Part shown: positions 55,900 to 64,000 of the stretch, in pieces
Numbering within the stretch: the first letter of the stretch is position 1
Layout of the letters: every line of letters begins with the position of its first letter
Translations under genes and position numbers: made by a program
Source: Scolanthus callimorphus
Taxonomy: Eukaryota > Cnidaria > Anthozoa > Actiniaria > Edwardsiidae
Length of the DNA: 64,000 bases
Reading direction: 5' to 3'
Assembly: GCA_033964015.1 (NCBI GenBank)
Contig: CM066920.1
Coordinates: 12,801,912 to 12,865,911, forward strand
Notes under the pieces: model-generated
What the model saw: only the letters and a program-made list of their open reading frames with translations
The model's database searches: none
What the model was told of the DNA's origin: nothing

Positions 55900-56840
55900 T
55901 TTTCTGTAGCTCCCTGCTCGTCACTTCGCGGGGGACGCTCTGGTGTCAGCCATTGATGCATGCGCAAAATTTGATACAGAGCATTATCGTACCCAGAGCT
56001 CTCCGGCTCGTCTGCTCACAGGGGAGGCTCTGGGGACATCCCTGATTGGCTGATTTTGAACGTTGGGGCATGCGCAGAAAAATATTTCTCTCAACGGCTG
56101 TATCAAATCTCGCGCATGCGTCAATGGCTGTCACCAGAGCCCTCCCCGCGAGGTGACGAGCCGGGGAGCTCTGGGTTCGAGAAAGGATACAGAGCCGTTG
56201 AGAACTTTCTGCGCATGCTCCAACGTTCAAAATTAGCCAATCATCGAAGGCCCTCAAATTGATGTCCCCAGAGCCTCCCCCGCGAGGTGAGGAGCCGGGG
56301 AGCTCTGGGTACGAGAAAGAAAAAAAACTTCCAGCGCATGCCCCATGAGCCCTGTATTTTCTGCGCATGCGTTGTCAAATTATTACGAGAACGCAGGGCT
56401 CTGCGTTCTCGTACCCAGAGCTCCATGCCTGGTCAGGGCCTTCGCTGATTAGCTGATTTTGAACGTTGGGGCATGCGCAGAACGTTGTTTCTCTCAACGT
56501 CTCAATCTCGTACCCAGAGCCCGTCATCTTTTGGCCAGCGGCAAAGATTCAGGGCTCTGGGGGAATGATTTTTTAAAACCCAGATTCTGGGTTTCCGGTT
56601 TGATTGTTGTATGAAAGTTCGTTACGTTTTTGACCTACTACGCATGCTCACAAATCGGATTCCCCCAGGGCCCTGAATCTTGCCGCTGGCCAAAAGATGA
56701 CGGGCTCTGGGTACGAGGTTGTCAACGTCTATGTAACAAATCTCGCGCATGCGTCAATGGCTGTCATCAGAGCCTCCCCCTCGAGGAGACGAGCCGAGGG
56801 CTCTGGGTACGAGAATGAGGGCTCTGAGAACGGGATCGAG
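55900..56840. repeat. Nested foldback repeats of one family (GTACCCAGAGC / GGGCTCTGGGTACGAG)
   Basis: At least six inverted or direct occurrences of a boundary motif, CGTACCCAGAGC or its reverse complement GCTCTGGGTACGAG, enclose repeated blocks. Examples are GATTTTGAACGTTGGGGCAT, GCGCATGCGTCAATGGCTGT, CGCGAGGTGACGAGCCGG, and an inner pair TCATCTTTTGGCCAGCGGCA / TGCCGCTGGCCAAAAGATGA around 56525-56700. It looks like several insertions of one non-autonomous element into itself. Non-coding. Confidence 0.8.
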
Positions 56841-56867
56841 TCACTATCAGCATGGGCCCTAAAATAG

Positions 56868-57256
56868 CACCAGCTAACCGATCAGCAGACTATCAACTCA
56901 AGAAATTGCAGCGCATTCAGAACGCAGCAGCTCGTTTAGTTTTTCAAGCCCATTGCTGAAGTCTTTGCACTGGCTACCTGTCAAGCAGCGTATTGTTTTC
57001 AAAAGTTTACTAACCACTTTCAAGGCCATTCGTCATGGCCTGGCGCCACAGTACCTCAGTGAATTGATATCAATTAAGCACAAAACAAATTATTCTCTCA
57101 GAAGTAATGACAGCCTAATGCTGAACTACTGCCGAATTCAAATCTAGAAAAACTCTTGGAGATCGCGCTTTGAGGTAGCTGCGCCGAAGCTGTGGAATGA
57201 TCCCCTTGCGACCTTCGAATCATTTGCTCAATCAATGGCTTCAAGAGGGCACTAAG
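56868..57256 (+). pseudogene. Non-LTR retrotransposon (LINE) reverse-transcriptase 3' fragment
   Basis: The translation shows KLQRIQNAAARLVF, then after a small deletion and frame change LHWLPVKQRIVFKSLL, FKAIRHGLAPQYLSELI, YSLRSN and finally EVAAPKLWND. These are the familiar C-terminal motifs of CR1/L2-type LINE polymerases (LQRVQNAAARLV, HWLPVxxRI, LAPxYLSELL, FxxAAPKLWN). Frame changes and stops mark it as dead. Only the 3' end is present, as is usual for truncated LINE insertions. Confidence 0.85.
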
Positions 57257-58609
57257 GGACCGGTCAAAATGCAGTGATCCTCCCTCTATAAGTACAATGA
57301 TTAACGTGATCCCCCCTCAGAGCAGTTAAACGTTTTCGTGATCCCCCCCGACCCCTATTTGACCTAGTCGAAGACAATGTACAGATAGCGGGGATCGCAT
57401 TTTTCCCCGAATTTTGATAAACACATTTCATCAAGCCATTTCATTGATAAAAGCACTTTCACCAAGAAAGTGTAGATGAACATTCCGGTTTTTTTTTATG
57501 TATAGAACAAATCCCGTAGGTTTTATTATTCATGCGCGCAATTGCGCGCCGAAATTATTATTATTCATTTGCGTGAAGCGCGGCCCAAATTACGAATTTC
57601 TATGCCTGTAACGTAGAACACACGCTTACTCTTCTTTCGAACAAAGTGACTGCCCGCCAGGCCTATCACTGCAGGGCATTTTTGGTAGAGTTTGTTTTTT
57701 CCTCGGTGCCAAGATACAGCTGTCTTGTGAACGGTGCAAAGGTAGTGTCTTCGTTGCGCGATGATATTCTTTATGCGCGCGAAGCGAGTGGAGTGAGGTA
57801 GAAAAATGCAAATGATAGAGAAGTTGCGTCCTAGGCCCTAAAGGCCCATTTATTTGCTTTCATCATTTTTTTAGCGTCATTTTTACCATTTTACTACTGT
57901 AGTTCTTCTTATTATTATTATTTATGTAATTTTAGTTTAATTAGTATATTTCTCTTGGTTTTATTATTTCAAAGGAATATAATGTAATTTTAATTATGTG
58001 CGACGTTGTAATGCGCAGTTGAAAATTTCTTATTGATAACTGCGCACTATATTCATGCAATGATTATTATTATTAACTAACCGGCCCTTGCTTTGCCGCG
58101 CAAGCCTGTTTGTTTGGCCTTATTCACTCAACGCAAAAATTCAAAGAATATTCTGAAGTCATCAATTATTACTATAATTGGAGCTAGGCTCCTATTGAGG
58201 ACAAGTGTTCAGTTTGTTTCAGGTAGGGCTGGTGAAAATTAACTAACAAAAGTGTGAACTTCCTGCTCTTCACATAAACAACACTGCTCCTGAAAACAGC
58301 TCGCAAAAAAGGTACGAAATCCAAAATATATTACTACTCGACGCAAGGAAAAAGAAATCCTTTAAGTTTACCAAATAATCCCATTCCTTTTCACTTTACA
58401 ATTTGATTTCCTTTGGTTGTTATTAGAATTTTCAATCTTCGAAAATTTGCGTTCTTTCTGAAAAAAACTTGTCGAGGATAACTGAGTTCAGATGGAGCCG
58501 TATCAAATTAACGCGAGCTTTTCTTACAGAGTTTTTGCAAAGTAAACACTGAGTATGCTAAGCAACAAATAAAAGTTTCATTAACACAACCAGGCTCTTT
58601 TTTTTTCAG

Positions 58610-58733
58610 ATGAAGACGAAGTTATCTCAAATAGTACTTTTTGCTCAACTTTTATGGATATCTGTGTCAAAGGGGAATTGGAACTTTGAAGGCAAATGCG
58701 AGAAAAAAGCCGAATTTACAGCCAAAGGACGAG
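58610..58733 (+). CDS. Secreted-protein exon 1: signal peptide
   Basis: ATG directly follows CTTTTTTTTTTCAG, a strong 3' splice site, and the exon ends CGA G|GTATGT. The hydrophobic core IVLFAQLLWISVS is followed by KGNWNFEGKCEKKAEF. Leaves in phase 1. Confidence 0.85.
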
Positions 58734-61700
58734 GTATGTAATACTATTAGAACCGACTGGTGTCCCAATTGAAGATGATTCGTTCAATAAACTGAACGCA
58801 GGCACAAACTAATTTTGCTCTGATCAACTTTCGTACTGAATCTCGACATTTTGATTTTAAAGTTTAAACTTGTTTAAACTTTTAACCATTTAATGTTATA
58901 CAAATTCTAGGAATGTCAATTACTATGTAGAGTCTTATTAGTTATACCTTGGCCTACATAGTTAATTATATAATATACAGATCCATTCTTGCATTATTAA
59001 TTCCCTGTAGTTCTTTTGTGCTAAAACCAGGTTTTTTGGATGTTTAAAATTCTGCGGGTATTTTTGGGGGTTGAAACTTATTATCAAAATTATATTATCA
59101 AAATATATGAAGCTATTTGGGGGAAACATAATGGGACGGGCATCATGTGTATGCTGGTATTAAATAGCCTTTTTAGACTAAAAAAGTCGGGTATTTTTTA
59201 GGTATCAAATTTTGGGAGCAAGTACTTTTTTGGGTATAAAATTTATGGCTCAGGTATTTTTTGGGTATGAAATTTGGATTTCCGTACCATCGGACCCCCC
59301 CCCCCCCCACCGTCATTTTTATATCCAAGTGCCCCCCTTGGGATAATTAATAATTGAAGAGAAAGACCTGGCTCTGCAAATAGCTTAGACCTTCGCGTTT
59401 CATTGACGTAAATTTCCGCAGGTTCCTCAACTGAGGAAGAGCCGTTTGCGTGCAGCCGTTTGCGTAAACCATTATTTATTTTTATACAACAACACTAGTA
59501 AATCGCGCGTTCTGATTGGTCGAGAGCCATGTTGCTATAAGAGTACAGATACACGGTTGACAAAAATCCCTGTTTGTTGAGGTATAAAACAAATAGATCT
59601 CGTTTTTTTTGTGCGTATGTACTGTAATAGATACACAGAAGACGTCACAGAATGTCATGAACAACAGTCACGCAACTCGACTGCGTCTCGTTGCGTACTG
59701 TTTTGTTCATGACATTCTGTGAGTATATTACAGTACACACGCATGCACGAGATCTATTTGTTAAATATCAGAAACATATAAGCGAGTTGAAACGTGTAAC
59801 AAACATACTTGCTTTAGTCGGTGCCAAGCTGCGGAACATTCGCAGAATAAACAATTATTTTGAAAATAATGTTTTTGCAAGACTTCAAGATGTCGAATGT
59901 TAGTATATTATCGCTTACCACTGTTGCTCTACTATATTTGAGCAAAAATGAAATATTATGAAAAGAAAACCTGCTTGGGTAAGCATGCGAGATTTCAAAT
60001 ATGGTCATAACATCGGCACGAATAATCCACAGCATGGTTCGCCGTTACATGTTTTAACTAAGTTATGTAATAAATTTCGGTTGATATTTAGTTTACAGAA
60101 GGGGCTTCTGCTGTTTGTAAACCCAGTAAAGCAAGGACACAAATTCTGTACACGGCTTCTAAAACAAGCTATTCAGAACTTGTGCATGTATATGATATGC
60201 GTTGCTTTGTTGAAGAAAAAAAAACCGTTGCGCGTTGAACATGCGCAGTAATTACAAATACTATAAAGGTTTTGAATTTTGCGTCCCACATCGATCTCGG
60301 ATGATTGAATTCCTATGTTGTGGAACAAATTCTTTGTTTTTAATTCCTCTTAAGAAAAGCTTTTAGTTTTACGGTCGTTTGTTATTTGCAATAAAATGAT
60401 GGAAATTGTAGGAATTACTTTTAAGGTGACTCGCTCGAAATGGTTTGTGCGCTCATCTGTGCCCAAAGCTGGACTACCAGGTTATAAATATCGGCGGGCT
60501 ATAACTTTTGGGTTTTTCGTCGATTCCAGTCATTCATTTTGTAAATCAAACACAAATGACCCTAGATTAGCTGCGAATTCTTTGATCTTTGCAATCTTTT
60601 TTTATCTTAGTCACAATTCTTAAATACAAAGACGACCCCATAGTTTTTAATCCTTCTCATAAAAAAAAATATTGCAGGCGATATTTTCGGCTAAAAACAT
60701 GGCGATGGTCATTAGAAGACTTGAACTTTCATCTGGCCAAGTTTAAAAAAAATTCGTAGATACCTGTGGGTGAGATAACGCCCGGCCAGCAGACCATATA
60801 AGGACGCCCCTTCTACTGTTAGTGAACAATCCACGTTAATAATGCATCACCAATGTATTTATAGGCCTGGTTAGTGTGTAAGAGATCCATGTGGGACACG
60901 TTGTTGGTATTTTTCAACTAGCTCCTGATGATAATGCAGAAATCTTTCTCACAGTTGCCGTTTGACATGTTTTATTCGTCATAATCCAATAATACGTATT
61001 GTATGTAAGTGAAACGGGAATGCTTTTTATTAGTTTTCCGTTTGCGCATGCGCACACAAGTCATCTCGTCTAATTGTATTTTCCGTGAACAGACAACCAT
61101 CAATCCCTGAAAGCTCATCTCAGGGATGTCCAGTGTTATACTTTCTTTTTATTTTGCGAAAAATTTGTAAGCCAGCAATGCATAAATATGAGCTCTGCAA
61201 ACATGTATAATTATGTATAAAAATGTAAAACCACGTATAATTATGCATTATGTAACTAATAAAACTATTTTCAGTTACTAACTTTCAATCGACCTTCCTC
61301 TCCACACAGGGAGACCAAGAGGTTACACTCGACAGAGGCTGATTTAAATATATTTTTTCTTTAGGTTCCGCCTTGACTGGTCATGTACTAGCAACCATCT
61401 ACGTAGATGATCGTATCGATTGTTCCTTGGAGTGTTTAACCAATCAGAAATGTTCCTCATTCAACTACAAGCTCAACAACCAACCGCCTCACTTGTGTGA
61501 GCTGAACAGTCAAACAATGGCCTCGACCGCTGACCTGGTTGGTAAATCTGGATATGACTACTTTGATGCTACTCATTCTGTAAGTATCGAACTAATCACA
61601 TGGCTCCACTCTTCCTCAACAAATGCATACTCAAATCATTGTATTTGCTGCTTTCTTAAATTGAACCCTGAATAACGGTGAACGGTCTTTGATGCCTTGT

Positions 61701-63408
61701 TTTATTGCCACATAATGCAGGGACGTCAACTCTCCCGGTTTTGCCAGGAGTCTCATGATTTTCGCTTCGTCTCTTTTTTATTTAAATCCTGGAACCGCCC
61801 CTGGCAAACGTTTGCACCTCACGGCCATAAAAACCAATGTAGAATCTTTGAACTTTTCGGGATCATATCTTCACAATGGCGAAAGATTTCTGCGAAATCG
61901 CTCCTATCAAATGGCGGAATAAACACAACACTGGAGATTCAACATCTAGACCTGACCGACCAAGAGCCCATGAAATAAGGAGTTCGTTTCCGTTCGTTTT
62001 CAGGTATCTGCATGCTCGTCGTCTCCATGTTTACATGGCGCCACGTGTTCGTCATCTTGTGAGAAGAACTACTTTGCATATGATTGTACGTGCCGCCCTG
62101 GGTTTGTTGGAGTCAACTGTCACACTTGGGAAGGTATGTTCAAACCTCCTCTGTCCTCTGGATTAAATTATAAAAAAGAAAAACGCGCTAAATGCACATT
62201 TTTCAACAAGGTACTGACGGTTCGAGTTCCGATTCCCCTGGTCGATCGTGCCTTCAGATTAAGTACTTTGGTCTCTCGCGAGGTGACGGGAGATACTGGA
62301 TAAGGCCATCTCTTGCTAAGAACGCCTTTACTGTGTACTGTGATATGACGACAGACGGAGGTGAGAGAGAACTACAGTGTACTCGGTGTGTACTCGCGGG
62401 TGGGATGGGTGGAGAGGCAAAGTGGGGGAGGCAAAGTGGGAGAGGCAAAGTGGGGAGGCATAGTGGGGAGGCAAAGTGGGGGAGGCAAAGTGGGGGAGGC
62501 AAAGTGCCGTTTTTTGACATTTTTTGTCATTTACAAAGCGAGTCTTGGACAAACAGTATTGAAATGAAACTGCATTTACGCCATATAACTTAAAGTTTAA
62601 ATATGCCTTAAGTTTTCTAAATCATTTGTTGTCATTTTGCGTAAAGATATCTAGACTTTTAGGTATCAAACATACGACAACTTTTACTCAAGGAAAAATC
62701 TCGATACTTTTACTAAATGTAAACTTTTGTAGGTTATTTCCCTGTAGGTTATTTCCCCAAGAAATTTCCAACTAAGGTAATTTACAGAGAAAAACAAAGA
62801 AAGAAAAAGGAGAAAAGAGAAAAAAATTCCACGGCCCAATCCATCTAGCGCCTTAGCCAACTGCGCCATCGAGCGATTGATTAAAACGATACATAAACAG
62901 ACATCCGTATAGAATGCGCGAGCCGGATGCGCAGTAACATTAGTGGGCACCGTCCTTAAACAGGACTATAGTCAACACGCAGGCTCTGCTTGGTTAATGC
63001 TGTCAACGGAAGCACAGCCTTTTCACACAAACGTGTTCTTAGATAGGGTATCAAGAGCGAAAGGGATTGCTTACGACTGCGTTTGCCAGGTGGCATGAAG
63101 CAGGATGGGCATATGATAAAAATTATGATTAGTATTGATATTTTTTTACACGTACTCACAGGGGGCTGGACAATGCTTAAAACATCACACTTACGAGAAC
63201 CACCAATCTACCGTCTAATAACGTCGGTAGAACGGACTACAAGAAAATCACCAATCTTCCTTGGTCAGATGTCCTGGAAACTCCGGGTTTGAATTCCCTA
63301 CGAGGCGACATGGGTTTCGATCAAATAAGGTACTTCTGTCGCAAGAAAGCAGTCGGAAGGACGTTCCACATCATGATCAATAAAATGAACAGGGGAACGC
63401 AGCACTAG
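58610..63408 (+). CDS. Secreted protein: signal peptide, PAN/apple-like, EGF, fibrinogen-like (gene span, 3' end uncertain)
   Basis: Exons: 58610-58733, 61365-61579, 62004-62133, 62211-62360 and 63162 to about 63408. All introns are GT-AG and phases agree (1, 0, 1, 1). Exon 1 is a signal peptide (MKTKLSQIVLFAQLLWISVS). Exon 2 is a PAN/apple-like Cys module with CSLECLTNQKCSSFNY. Exon 3 is an EGF (ACSSSPCLHGATC ... CTCRPGFVGVNC). Exons 4 and 5 carry a fibrinogen-like start (SCLQIK ... FTVYCDMTTDGG|GWTML) and then a part not classically fibrinogen (GFDQIRYFCRKKAVGRTFHI). Such secreted combinations are common in cnidarians and often lectin-like; the ligand is unknown. Exon 5 has one frame break near 63179-63182. 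A pyrimidine tract and CAG end exactly at the ATG, so a 5' UTR intron is likely. Confidence 0.82.
58734..61364. other. Intron 1 of the secreted-protein gene (2.6 kb)
   Basis: No coding exon is supported inside. It holds a T-rich repeated GGGTATNAAATTT patch near 59180-59280, a C-run near 59287-59303 and a palindromic element at 59588-59762. Confidence 0.65.
59588..59762. mobile_element. Palindromic MITE-like element
   Basis: The outer arms AACAAATAGATCTCG / CGAGATCTATTTGTT and inner arms ACAGAATGTCATGAACAA / TTGTTCATGACATTCTGT (or close variants) make nearly the whole 175 bases self-complementary. Non-coding. Confidence 0.8.
61365..61579 (+). CDS. Secreted-protein exon 2: PAN/apple-like domain
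   Basis: Acceptor TTTTTTCTTTAG and donor GTAAGT. It encodes GSALTGHVLATIYVDDRIDC then SLECLTNQKCSSFNY and PHLCELNSQT ... GYDYFDATHS. The cysteine pattern and the C-x3-C, C-x2-F-x-Y core fit the PAN/apple fold. Confidence 0.85.
62004..62133 (+). CDS. Secreted-protein exon 3: EGF-like domain
   Basis: Acceptor CGTTTTCAG and donor GTATGT. It encodes VSACSSSPCLHGATCSSSC then EKNYFAYDCTCRPGFVG and VNCHTWE. Six or more cysteines with the CxCxxGFxGxxC EGF ending; one extra Cys pair is present. Confidence 0.87.
62211..62360 (+). CDS. Secreted-protein exon 4: start of fibrinogen-like domain
   Basis: Acceptor ATTTTTCAACAAG and donor GTGAGA. It encodes GTDGSSSDSPGRSCLQIKYF ... RYWIRPSLAKNAFTVYCDM then TTDGG, the typical fibrinogen-related start (SCxxI ... 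G.Y.I.P ... VYCDM.TDGGGW). Confidence 0.88.
62411..62504. repeat. Purine-rich tandem repeat, 13-15-bp units
   Basis: About seven units of AGGCAAAGTGGGGG with small length variants, starting about 50 bases after the exon 4 donor. Confidence 0.9.
62834..62880 (-). repeat. tRNA-derived fragment (possible SINE head)
   Basis: The minus strand reads GCTCGATGGCGCAGTTGGCT then AAGGCGCTAGATGG, containing a perfect RNA polymerase III A-box (TGGCGCAGTTGG) in a tRNA-like D-arm. No B-box at the right distance, so it is a tRNA relic and not a working tRNA gene. Confidence 0.4.
63162..63408 (+). CDS. Secreted-protein exon 5: fibrinogen-like continuation (one frame break, end uncertain)
   Basis: Acceptor ACGTACTCACAG; the first codons complete GGGWTML. 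One base must be added, for example in the A-run at 63179-63182, to continue into NNVGRTDYKKITNLPWSD ... GFDQIRYFCRKKAVGRTFH then IMINKMNRGTQH and TAG at 63406-63408. A good donor (GTGAGT at 63410) lies two bases after that stop, so the true exon may splice on into sequence outside the window, with the TAG caused by another small error. Confidence 0.65.
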
Positions 63409-64000
63409 CGTGAGTATTGGCCTGCTCGCATGCTCTCTTTTGAGTTTTGTATGAAGGGTGTTGGTTATGGGTTGCCTGTGGCGCGCGATGTCTACGTAAG
63501 CCCGAAAGCCCTTACGGTCGCGCGCGACCCTGCGCTACAATAAACCCGCGTATGTGAAAATAAAGGCTCATGCGTAAAAATAAAACCCACGCGCGCAGTC
63601 CGAGCGATTCAGTAGACAATCATACTTTTGATTTTAAACGTGTTCAACCTCGTTCCCAGGCTTCATGGTTCCTCGAAAGGCCCATTGGATTCTCAAAAGA
63701 CCAATAACCCCTCCTCCCCACACCCCTCTTCCCCACACCGAGTGCTGTTTAAGGGGGCGTAAAAGAAAGAATGTATCACAACATTGGGGGGAGGGGGCGC
63801 GTTGCAAACGAACAAGCAAAATGTATTAAAAATTGCCAAAAAGCGAAGCCCCTACCTCTTCGCGGAGCATGCCCAATGCCTTGGGTCTTTTCTCCGAAGT
63901 GCATTGAGATAATCTCATTCAGTTGATGAAATAACGTTACCTAGTATCAACCTAGTTTTAACCTTTTAATCGTTATATAGTTAGCATATTTAATATTTAT
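63409..64000. other. Window end, no gene recognised
   Basis: Intronic or intergenic sequence after the last fibrinogen-like exon. A CpG-rich patch lies near 63480-63605. No further exon could be supported. Confidence 0.5.

Larger units (their letters stand above)
53353..58609. other. Repeat-rich spacer between the transposon and the secreted-protein gene
   Basis: No intact gene. Contents: a C20 run (53674-53693), a hairpin element (53789-53880), a half-MITE (about 55452-55537), nested foldback repeats (about 55900-56840), a LINE fragment (56868-57256) and a TGATCCCCCC-type low-complexity patch near 57280-57350. The right end should include the promoter and 5' UTR of the downstream gene. Confidence 0.6.
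62361..63161. other. Intron 4 of the secreted-protein gene
   Basis: It opens with a purine-rich tandem repeat (62411-62504) and contains a tRNA-like A-box segment on the minus strand (about 62834-62880). Otherwise A-rich with nothing recognised. Confidence 0.6.

Noticed and set aside
60396..60623. 75-codon open frame in intron 1 of the secreted-protein gene
   Set aside because: No domain, no splice sites matching the flanking phases.
62834..62880. Functional tRNA gene on the minus strand
   Set aside because: An A-box is present but no B-box or acceptor-stem pairing at the needed spacing.

Overview
This is eukaryotic nuclear DNA, most likely from a cnidarian, probably an anthozoan such as a sea anemone. 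Evidence: GT-AG spliced genes with animal-only architecture (a Fat1-type giant cadherin; a secreted protein with cysteine-rich PAN-like and EGF modules and a fibrinogen-like start), AT-rich spacers, many short foldback/MITE elements in introns, and one 100-N assembly gap (47287-47386). The species assignment is inference.

Layout. 1-5.8 kb: three intronless BTB-BACK-kelch paralogues. The first is on the minus strand and cut by the window edge; it is head-to-head with the second, and a third follows on the plus strand. 5.8-10.5 kb: gene-free sequence with several MITE-like elements. 10.5-36.3 kb: one giant minus-strand gene for a Fat1-like protocadherin. I could reconstruct 15 coding exons in which every splice phase agrees. 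The product is about 4,625 aa: signal peptide, about 34 cadherin repeats, the Fat1-3-type juxta-cadherin region, EGF, laminin-G, six EGFs, a transmembrane helix, and a cytoplasmic tail ending in a possible PDZ ligand. 36.3-47.8 kb: AT-rich upstream spacer with a hAT-like MITE and the gap. 47.8-53.4 kb: a 5.57-kb DNA transposon with 80-bp terminal inverted repeats. It carries two convergent genes, a THAP-DDE transposase and an OTU/SAP-like/SWIM/YqaJ-nuclease protein, a layout like the ISL2EU superfamily. 53.4-58.6 kb: nested foldback repeats and a LINE reverse-transcriptase fragment. 58.6-63.4 kb: a plus-strand multi-exon secreted-protein gene (signal peptide, PAN/apple-like, EGF, fibrinogen-like).

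Nine reading-frame breaks occur in otherwise clean genes: two in the cadherin, two in the transposase, four in the OTU-YqaJ gene and one in the fibrinogen-like exon. Each can be bridged by one added base in or beside a short mononucleotide run, and no substitution-type nonsense codon was seen. That pattern looks like consensus undercalling more than ordinary decay, although the transposon has more of them per kb than the host genes.

The strongest candidate for something unusual is the transposon accessory protein, which joins a deubiquitinase-like OTU domain to a YqaJ nuclease. Other points worth checking are the step in CpG content along the cadherin gene and a near-identical patch shared by two BTB-kelch paralogues.
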